Below, one piece after another: positions 57,942-64,000 of a DNA stretch of 64,000 nucleotides. The notes under the pieces were generated by a model. The model was given only the letters and a program-made list of their open reading frames with translations, made no database searches and had not been told where the DNA came from. Both the position numbers and the translations under genes were made by a program. Position 1 is the first letter of the stretch, and each line of letters opens with the position of its first letter. The stretch is from Paenibacillus sp. AN1007 (GTDB lineage Bacteria > Bacillota > Bacilli > Paenibacillales > Paenibacillaceae): NCBI RefSeq assembly GCF_040702995.1, contig NZ_CP159992.1, forward strand, positions 630,501 to 694,500, in the 5' to 3' direction.

Positions 57942-58736
57942 ATGGGAGAGGCGATCGTGATCACTTCGGGTAAAGGCGGCGTAGGTAAGACGACCACCTC
58001 GGCAAACATCGGGACAGCGCTGGCGCTGCTCGGCAAAAAGGTTTGTCTGGTCGATACCGATATCGGCCTTCGTAATCTGGATGTTGTGATGGGACTCGAG
58101 AATCGCATTATTTACGATCTGTGCGACGTTGCGGATGGCCGCTGCCGTCTGAATCAGGCTTTGGTGAAAGACAAGCGGTTCGAAGAATTATACATGCTGC
58201 CTGCAGCGCAGACGAGAGACAAAAACTCTGTATCGCCAGAACAGGTAAAGGATATCATCCTGGAACTTAAAAAAGATTTTGAATACGTTATTATTGACTG
58301 CCCGGCAGGGATTGAGCAGGGATTCAAAAATGCGGTAGCAGGAGCAGATCAAGCCATCGTGGTCACTACACCGGAAAATGCAGCGGTTCGTGATGCGGAT
58401 CGTGTCATCGGATTGCTGGAGAGTTCACATATCCAGTCACCAAAGCTGGTGGTGAACCGGATTCGCAACAATATGGTGAAGTCAGGTGACATGCTCGATA
58501 TCGATGGTATTTTACAAGTACTTAACATCGACCTGATTGGAATTGTGCCGGATGATGAACTTGTCATCAAAGCCGCCAATTCAGGTGAACCCACAGTGAT
58601 GAACCCGGATTCACTTGCCGCCATTGCCTATCGCAATATTGCAAGAAGAATTTTGGGAGACACCGTGCCATTAATGCAGCTGGAGCAGAAAAAGGGCGCG
58701 TTTTCCCGTTTTAAGAAATTTTTCGGAATGGGGTAA
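57942..58736 (+). CDS. minD: Septum site-determining protein MinD
   Basis: 264 residues. A deviant Walker A (SGKGGVGKTT, about 9-18) gives a ParA-type membrane ATPase. The C-terminal amphipathic helix (FSRFKKFFGMG) attaches it to the membrane. It activates MinC. AAAGGAG precedes the ATG. A terminator follows. Confidence 0.98.
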   Translation: MGEAIVITSGKGGVGKTTTSANIGTALALLGKKVCLVDTDIGLRNLDVVMGLENRIIYDLCDVADGRCRLNQALVKDKRFEELYMLPAAQTRDKNSVSPEQVKDIILELKKDFEYVIIDCPAGIEQGFKNAVAGADQAIVVTTPENAAVRDADRVIGLLESSHIQSPKLVVNRIRNNMVKSGDMLDIDGILQVLNIDLIGIVPDDELVIKAANSGEPTVMNPDSLAAIAYRNIARRILGDTVPLMQLEQKKGAFSRFKKFFGMG

Positions 58737-58795
58737 GGTATGCTGTTCAGCATAAACGAACATTGAACATCGCTGAATAAGATTGAATGTATCAG

Positions 58796-58823
58796 AGCCG
58801 GGACGGTGTACCCGGCTTTTTTG
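58796..58823 (+). terminator. minCD terminator
   Basis: The stem AGCCGGG/CCCGGCT (58796-58802 with 58811-58817) is followed by TTTTTT. Confidence 0.88.
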
Positions 58824-58968
58824 TATGTTCTTGTTCTTTCGTTTACTCGCTCATTAGCCCCTTTTATCAATTGATTTCATAACAGCCGCACGTTATACAT
58901 CATATTAAGCCCCCTACCTTGCTCTTGTTCAAGCTTTGAGTTTATTTAAGGTTCTGTATATGGGCTTG

Positions 58969-58998
58969 TTCATAATTCCCTCTATTGTTTCATAGGAT
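58969..58998 (+). promoter_or_regulatory. Candidate sigma-E promoter of spoIVFA
   Basis: TTCATAAT (58969-58976), a 14-base spacer and CATAGGAT (58991-58998) resemble the mother-cell sigma-E consensus (ATA-type -35, CATACA-T -10). This fits the known timing of spoIVF genes. Confidence 0.55.
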
Positions 58999-59030
58999 GT
59001 AGTAAACAAGCCTCGGCGGGAGGACATTTG

Positions 59031-59960
59031 ATGAATACGAAACTGAGAATCAAACAGAGAAGAGAAGAGCGAATTCGACGGCTGATGGATGGTGCAGTGC
59101 ATGAAGTATTTCAGGAACAGAAGCCTGTTTTTCAATGGGACAGAGAACGGGAAAGAGACAGAGGGAGAAGCACAGATCGTAGTGAAGAGCGAAGTACGGA
59201 CAAGGAAAGAAGAAGTGAACAGGATGAATCGATCCGGCAGAAGCCGTTTGTTTTTGTAGAGGAAACACAGGAAAGAGACCCGGAATGGCTGTGGAAAAAA
59301 GAGAATGGACATATCGGACCCTCAGGGCGTCCCGGGTTTAAGCTAATCCGATCACTGCTGCGGCGGACCATTGTTAGTGCCGTTTTATTTGCAGGAGTGT
59401 GGGGACTGTTCCAGCTAAACGCATCATGGACCATACCTCCTAAAACCGTCATTGCCGATGCACTTCATAACGATATGGATTTTGCAGCGGCTGCCGCTTG
59501 GTATGAACGGAATTTTGGCGGTACGCCCTCCTTTCTGCCTGTGCTTGGACATACCACTGATGCCGTGAACGGTGCTGGCGTTCGGCAGCTTCTAAGTAAG
59601 CCGGTCTCAGGAACGGTGGTTCAACCGTTTGCACTTAGTTTGAAAGGAATCGAGATTGTTCCCGATGGCGTGCGAGCAGGAGGACTTGTGCAGGTGGTAA
59701 GCTCTGGCGCTGGACGCGTACTTGAGGTTCTTGGAGATGCATCCAGCGGCTATACCGTTGTGATCCAGCATACCGGCAAGGTGAAAGCCATTTACGGCCG
59801 AATGAATGCGAGTGACGTCCAGGTCAATGATTGGGTTGAAGCAGGCAGTGCTGTAGGAAGTATGAAAGCAGGGAGCAGTGAACAGCCGGCTGCGCTCTAT
59901 TTTGCGATAAAAGAAGGAGAAGAGTACGTGGACCCTGCGGAAGTCGTCGCCCTTGATTAG
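59031..59960 (+). CDS. spoIVFA: SpoIVFA-like LytM/M23-fold protein
   Basis: 309 residues. A strongly charged Arg/Glu/Asp-rich cytoplasmic part (about 35-85), one transmembrane helix (about 112-130) and an external LytM-like domain (about 195-309) make it up. The domain lacks the HxH of active M23 peptidases: ALYFAI stands where HLHFEI would be. It is therefore probably not an enzyme but, as in B. subtilis, the anchor that holds SpoIVFB inactive until SpoIVB cleaves it. GGGAGGAC precedes the ATG at 59031. It overlaps spoIVFB by 8 bases. Confidence 0.9.
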   Translation: MNTKLRIKQRREERIRRLMDGAVHEVFQEQKPVFQWDRERERDRGRSTDRSEERSTDKERRSEQDESIRQKPFVFVEETQERDPEWLWKKENGHIGPSGRPGFKLIRSLLRRTIVSAVLFAGVWGLFQLNASWTIPPKTVIADALHNDMDFAAAAAWYERNFGGTPSFLPVLGHTTDAVNGAGVRQLLSKPVSGTVVQPFALSLKGIEIVPDGVRAGGLVQVVSSGAGRVLEVLGDASSGYTVVIQHTGKVKAIYGRMNASDVQVNDWVEAGSAVGSMKAGSSEQPAALYFAIKEGEEYVDPAEVVALD

Positions 59961-60810
59961 GGTATGGGGGGTGCGCCTCTCGCTTCACCCTTTTTTTGTG
60001 ATTATCATGATGACATCCCTGCTGACTGGACATTTTATTGAACTGATTACACTCTTTGCGATCGTTTTTATTCATGAATGCGGACATGCTGCTGCGGCAG
60101 CCCTTCTGGGCTGCCGTGTGTTATCGATACAGATGCTTCCTTTTGGAGGCGTGGCGGTTATTGAAGATGGGGGGAAACTGACAGCTTATCGCGAGATCGT
60201 TATTGCCTTGGCTGGGCCGCTCCAGAACCTGCTGATGGTTGGCGTTGTGCTGCTGCTGCGTCATTTCCAGTTGGGTGATCCGGTGTTTCTGGATTATATC
60301 ATTCAGGCGAATATGCTCATTGCTCTGTTTAATCTGCTGCCTGTTTTACCACTGGATGGCGGTAAAATCGTCCAAGCACTGGTCAGCCTGTGGGCCCCAT
60401 ACTATACCACACTTATGTGGACTTACCGCATCAGTATCCTGTGCAGCGCAGGGGTTATTTTGGCTGCAGTCATCCAGTGGATCTCGGGGAATTACGGACT
60501 TCCTTTAAACCTTTTGTTAATTGGTCTTTTTTTGTTTTACTCCAACTTTACCGATTATCGAAATGTGCCTTATCGCTTTATCCGTTTCCTGATGAACCGT
60601 GAAGCTGTTTTCGTCCGGCATGCGGCTGCAGGCAGTTTGGCCCAGCCAATAATCTCGTTCCCGGCGAAACCTTTGGACACTATTTTGCGTCTATTAAAAA
60701 GAGAAAGGTACCATATGGTATACGTTATGAATAAACAGGGACATATCATGGCAGTGCTGCCAGAGCAGCGCGTGATCGGTTCCTATTTTCAACAAAATGC
60801 GGATAAATGA
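59953..60810 (+). CDS. spoIVFB: Site-2 protease SpoIVFB
   Basis: 285 residues with about six transmembrane helices. The zinc motif HECGH is at residues 41-45 and the third-ligand motif LPVLPLDGGKI is near 135. In B. subtilis this intramembrane protease removes the pro-sequence of sigma-K. A cytosolic C-terminal CBS-like part follows. The TTG at 59953 overlaps spoIVFA and has CGGAAG upstream. The pair probably shares the upstream sigma-E promoter. Confidence 0.94.
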   Translation: MIRVWGVRLSLHPFFVIIMMTSLLTGHFIELITLFAIVFIHECGHAAAAALLGCRVLSIQMLPFGGVAVIEDGGKLTAYREIVIALAGPLQNLLMVGVVLLLRHFQLGDPVFLDYIIQANMLIALFNLLPVLPLDGGKIVQALVSLWAPYYTTLMWTYRISILCSAGVILAAVIQWISGNYGLPLNLLLIGLFLFYSNFTDYRNVPYRFIRFLMNREAVFVRHAAAGSLAQPIISFPAKPLDTILRLLKRERYHMVYVMNKQGHIMAVLPEQRVIGSYFQQNADK

Positions 60811-60969
60811 TGATGTCTGCTGATGGATCTGTTCTTGAACGGGGTAAATACAATTAAGATAATCAATGCATTCTGTCATCGAAGTGCCTGTATAAATCAA
60901 TTTTAGTTCGACTTGTATATATTACGAAATGGATGTGGATGAATTGAAGTGTCTTCTAGAGGTGAAGCC

Positions 60970-62221
60970 ATGAAACAAATGATTGTACATAATGAACCTA
61001 ACCTCATGCAAATGGCGCTTCTGGAAGAAGGCAAAGCTGTGGAATTCACGGCAGAGCGTACACGAGAGCGCGGTCTGCTGGGTTCTTTTTTCAAGGGACG
61101 GGTAGTTAACGTGTTACCGGGTATGCAGGCTGCCTTTGTGGATATCGGTCAGAAAAAAAATGCTTTTCTGTATGTGGATGATGTGCTTCATCCTCATCTG
61201 GAGAAACAGCCCAAAGTAAAACCTTCCATCTCGGAAGCTGCTGCGTCCGGGTCAGGAATTGATTGTACAAGTTCTGAAGGAACCAGTAGGAAGCAAAGGA
61301 GCCCGGGTGACTACGCACTATTCACTTCCGGGCCGCTGGCTTGTCTATATGCCTGAAGCGGGTTACGTGGCTGTCTCCAAAAGAATTGCCCGGGAGGGAG
61401 ATCGGTCCCGTCTCAAAGCGATGGGAGAGCAGCTGCGCCGGCATGAAGAAGGGCTGATTATACGTACTGTATCTGCTGAGGAACAGTATGAGGCGATTCA
61501 GATTGATTTGGAGACGTTACGTTCACAGTGGCTTCTGATCCGAGAAAAAGCAAACAATTTGCCTTCTCCGAGCCTGCTGCACCGGGATCACAGCATGATT
61601 CAGCGAGTCATCAGAGATGTGTATACTCCTGGCAGTGACGAGGTAATTACCGATAGCGAAGGACAGGCCGGGGTAATCCGGGCACTCCTTGAAGAGATCT
61701 GTCCTGGACACGAGCCCCGTGTTCATGTGTATTCGGGAACAGAATCTATCTTTGATGCATACGGCGTACAGGAGCAGCTGAACAAAGATTTTGCCCGCAA
61801 AGTATGGCTGCCTGGAGGTGGATATATCGTCATTGATCATACCGAAGCATTAACGGTAATCGATGTGAATACAGGCAAATATATAGGGGCTGGCGGGGAC
61901 AGCCTGGAGGAAACGGTAACCGAAACCAACATGCAGGCCGCAGTAGAGATTGCGAGGCTGATGCGGCTCCGGGACATCGGCGGCATGATTATCGTGGATT
62001 TCATTGATATGGAAGAGGCACAGAATCGATACGAAGTCGCAGCGGCGCTGGAGCAGGAGCTGCGTAAGGACCGGACTAAAGCTTTTGTTTTGGGATGGAC
62101 CAAGCTGGGATTGCTTGAGCTGACTCGTAAAAAGGTGAGAGAAGAGAGCACACTGCCCTATGTAGAGGCTTGTTCTTCCTGTCACGGAACGGGCAAAAGA
62201 TATATTTCACCTTTGCATTGA
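60970..62221 (+). pseudogene. rng: RNase E/G gene with a frameshift
   Basis: The ATG at 60970 (AGAGGTG upstream) opens an S1-domain start (GSFFKGRVVNVLPGMQAAFVDI split over about residues 37-58) that leaves frame near 61235. The remainder continues in the next frame to 62221: IRTVSAE, IDHTEALTVIDVNTGKY, the IIVDFIDM metal-binding segment and the C-terminal CSSCHGTGK zinc-link. Removing one A from GGAAG at 61233-61237 gives an uninterrupted reading ISELLRPGQELIVQVLKEP. The gene is otherwise intact and collinear, so this is a recent mutation, a sequencing error or, less likely, programmed frameshifting. The product processes rRNA and mRNA. Confidence 0.88.
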
Positions 62222-62246
62222 TTTTTGCTGTACAGCGTGATATAAT
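62218..62246 (+). promoter_or_regulatory. Sigma-A promoter of rplU operon
   Basis: TTGATT (62218-62223), a 17-base spacer and TATAAT (62241-62246), with TGA just before the -10. Confidence 0.8.
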
Positions 62247-62254
62247 CGTCAAGT

Positions 62255-62374
62255 ATGTGTTTAGCCTATTGGTCTTGCACATGCTGTAACCGCACTGGCT
62301 AGGTATAAGCGCAGTTCCGCAAGGAGTGCCACCTGAGTACGGGCGAGTCTGAGACATGAGGAGGTGCAAGGCAA
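62255..62374 (+). ncRNA. L21 ribosomal protein leader
   Basis: About 120 bases of structured 5' leader precede rplU, the place of the conserved Firmicutes L21 leader, which represses rplU-prp-rpmA when L21 is in excess. Assignment rests on position and the GC-rich folded character, not on a covariance match. Confidence 0.6.
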
Positions 62375-62686
62375 ATGTACGCAATTATTGAAACAGGCGG
62401 CAAACAGTACAAAGTCCAAGAGGGCGATGTTCTGTTCATCGAGAAATTGAATGCGAACGACGGCGAAAGCGTAACGTTCGACCGTGTCCTGGCTGTATCT
62501 AACGATCAAGGTTTGACAGCAGGTACACCATTGGTTTCCGGAGCTACTGTAACGGCTAAAGTGGAGAAACATGGCAAAGGTCAAAAGGTTGTTGTATACA
62601 AATACAAACCTAAAAAGAACTACCATGTGAAGCAAGGTCACCGTCAACCGTACACTAAAGTAACTATCGAAAAAATCAAAGCGTAA
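62375..62686 (+). CDS. rplU: 50S ribosomal protein L21
   Basis: 103 residues, the usual length. [15 protein letters not shown] at the start and [20 protein letters not shown] near the end are typical. It binds 23S rRNA. GAGGAGGTG precedes the ATG. It is the first gene of rplU-prp-rpmA. Confidence 0.98.
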   Translation: MYAIIETGGKQYKVQEGDVLFIEKLNANDGESVTFDRVLAVSNDQGLTAGTPLVSGATVTAKVEKHGKGQKVVVYKYKPKKNYHVKQGHRQPYTKVTIEKIKA

Positions 62687-62699
62687 GAAGGTGCGATAA

Positions 62700-63029
62700 G
62701 TGATTATCGTTCAAATCTTTCGTGATGAGGACGGGAACATCGAACGTTTTTCCATCGAAGGGCATGCCAATTTTGCCAAGCGGGGAGAAGATATCGTATG
62801 TGCCGGGGTATCTGCTGTAACAGTAGGTACAGTGAACTCGATTGAAGCATTGACTGGTGTCGAGATGGATGCCAAGATGAAGAATGGCTTTCTGAGTGGT
62901 TCTTTGCCAATGCTGACAAAAGGGGAAAACTTTTCTCAGGTACAGTTGTTGCTCGAATCCATGGTAGTTATGCTCTCTAATATTGAAGAGTCATACGGGA
63001 AGTATATTCAAATACAGCAGCATCAATAA
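62700..63029 (+). CDS. prp: Ribosomal-processing cysteine protease Prp
   Basis: 109 residues (YsxB). The catalytic dyad is His22 ([11 protein letters not shown]) and Cys34 (VCAGVSAV). It cleaves the N-terminal extension of L27, which is encoded next. AAGAAGGTG precedes the GTG start. Its place between rplU and rpmA is conserved in Firmicutes. Confidence 0.96.
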   Translation: MIIVQIFRDEDGNIERFSIEGHANFAKRGEDIVCAGVSAVTVGTVNSIEALTGVEMDAKMKNGFLSGSLPMLTKGENFSQVQLLLESMVVMLSNIEESYGKYIQIQQHQ

Positions 63030-63052
63030 GCAAAGAAGGAGGAAAACCAATC

Positions 63053-63364
63053 ATGTTGAAATTAAATCTTCAGTTGTTCGCATCGAAAAAAGGTGTAGGT
63101 TCCACGAAGAACGGACGTGACAGTAATGCACAACGTCTGGGTGTTAAACGTGCAGATGGCCAAACTGTAACTGGTGGCAGCATTCTCGTTCGCCAACGCG
63201 GAACGAAAATTCACCCAGGAACAAACGTGGGTATCGGTAAAGATGACACTTTGTTCGCGAAAATCGACGGCGTTGTTAAATTCGAACGTTGGGGTCGCGA
63301 TCGCAAAAAAGTAAGCATCTACCCTGTTGACGTTGCTCCAGTAGCAGCGGCAGTAGAAGCTTAA
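63053..63364 (+). CDS. rpmA: 50S ribosomal protein L27
   Basis: 103 residues with the Firmicutes N-terminal extension MLKLNLQLF followed by ASKKG; Prp should cut after Phe9. The mature N-terminus reaches the peptidyl transferase centre. AAGGAGGAAA precedes the ATG. A terminator follows. Confidence 0.98.
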   Translation: MLKLNLQLFASKKGVGSTKNGRDSNAQRLGVKRADGQTVTGGSILVRQRGTKIHPGTNVGIGKDDTLFAKIDGVVKFERWGRDRKKVSIYPVDVAPVAAAVEA

Positions 63365-63386
63365 TACCGGCATTCCGCCTAAGGAG

Positions 63387-63414
63387 CCTTCGGCATTTTT
63401 GCCGGAGGTTTTTT
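63387..63414 (+). terminator. rpmA terminator
   Basis: A 9-bp stem with one G-T pair (63387-63395 with 63400-63408) is followed by TTTTTT. Confidence 0.85.
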
Positions 63415-63515
63415 GCATTGAACGACTATTCGATAATGAACTGGCAGAAAAGACATGTTATACTTGGTTACGGTGGGTCTAAACCAACCGAGTTTTGTTA
63501 GAACGGGGAGAAGCC

Positions 63516-64000
63516 ATGAGATCCTGGAAAAGAGTGCCGTGGATTGCGGCATGTTCACTTGTGATTCCTTTGGTTTTCGTTGTGCTGTATCCGGCGCCCT
63601 TCGCGAGCGTCGTGTGCGCATTGTGGTCCGTTGCGGCGATGTCCATTTCTGTATATGCGCTGAAAAGGCAGGCGGAAGCGGAACGCAAAACCATCATACA
63701 ATCCATGGAAAAAACCGCAATAGCTTCATTAAATCATCATCGGCATGACTGGATGAACGACCTTCAGGTGTTATATGGATATCTCAGACTGGGCAAACTT
63801 GATAAATCCCTGCAGTGTGTGGAAAGAATAAAAGAGCGGGTTACGGAAGAAAGCCGGATATCCAAATTAGGCATCCCTTCCCTCGTATTTTATTTGCAGT
63901 CTTTCCGGGCCAGTGGAGTAGCGCTGGAATTGCATGTGGAAGTGGAGGAAGAACTGCAGCTCAGTGCTCTGGTCTCTCCCGAGGATGGCGAGTCGCTTAC
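63516..64000 (+). CDS. spo0B: Spo0B-like sporulation phosphotransferase (partial)
   Basis: 161 codons to the window edge; the 3' end is missing. Two hydrophobic segments (about 9-29 and 31-50) precede a helical hairpin with LNHHRHDWMNDLQ, where His77 corresponds to the phosphorylated His30 of B. subtilis Spo0B. It should relay phosphate between Spo0F and Spo0A. B. subtilis Spo0B has no membrane part, so the N-terminal hairpin is a difference. GGGGAGAAGCC precedes the ATG. In B. subtilis obg follows next. Confidence 0.85.
   Translation, partial: MRSWKRVPWIAACSLVIPLVFVVLYPAPFASVVCALWSVAAMSISVYALKRQAEAERKTIIQSMEKTAIASLNHHRHDWMNDLQVLYGYLRLGKLDKSLQCVERIKERVTEESRISKLGIPSLVFYLQSFRASGVALELHVEVEEELQLSALVSPEDGESL

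Overview
The window is chromosomal DNA of a spore-forming, low-to-mid-GC Gram-positive bacterium, most likely a Paenibacillus or close relative. Sporulation genes (spoVID, a spoIIB-like SPOR gene, spoIVFA, spoIVFB, spo0B) lie in the same relative order as in the Bacillus subtilis ysoA-tig-clpX-lonB-lonA-ysxC-hem-valS-folC-mre-min-spoIVF-rplU-rpmA-spo0B region. Differences from B. subtilis support a Paenibacillaceae assignment: ispG sits between clpX and lonB, the hem operon carries a siroheme dehydrogenase and a cobA-hemD fusion, a pseudouridine synthase follows hemL, and ysxE and comC are absent. No transposase, integrase, phage module or CRISPR array was seen.

Region 1 (1-10.9 kb) is accessory. 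A tight five-gene operon (322-5474) matches the uncharacterised STM4015-STM4014-STM4013-STM4012-STM4011 set: a leucine-rich-repeat protein, an ATP-grasp-like protein, a sulfatase/phosphatase-fold hydrolase and two radical SAM enzymes. It has terminators on both sides. A chemotaxis receptor, a glutamine-dependent asparagine synthetase, two small unknown proteins and a DUF4870-like membrane protein follow.

Region 2 (11.1-22.7 kb) lies between two identical tRNA-Arg(TCT) genes in opposite orientation, each with its own promoter and a near-identical terminator. It holds a methyltransferase, a 1349-residue secreted subtilisin-family protease, a GNAT acetyltransferase flanked by about 180-bp direct repeats, an MFS transporter, and a regulatory triad. 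The triad is an ECF-like sigma factor, an overlapping membrane-anchored putative anti-sigma factor, and a secreted protein paralogous to the anti-sigma's outer domain. The sigma gene and the secreted gene share an upstream bipartite element (TGTCACA-N17-C[AG]TAA).

Region 3 (22.9-43.3 kb) is housekeeping. It contains protein quality control (ysoA-like, tig, clpP, clpX, lonB, lonA), ispG, the ribosome-assembly GTPase ysxC, and the tetrapyrrole operon hemA-hemX-sirC-hemC-cobA/hemD-hemB-hemL, which supplies haem, sirohaem and corrinoid precursors from glutamyl-tRNA.

Region 4 (43.5-64 kb) combines sporulation, envelope and translation genes: spoVID, a T-box-controlled valS, folC, murC, spoIIB-like, a DUF4321 gene, maf, radC, mreBCD, minCD, spoIVFA/FB, a frameshifted RNase E/G gene, rplU-prp-rpmA behind an L21 leader, and the start of spo0B, which runs off the window end. 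Start codons were chosen from Shine-Dalgarno spacing, so several differ from the longest open frame.
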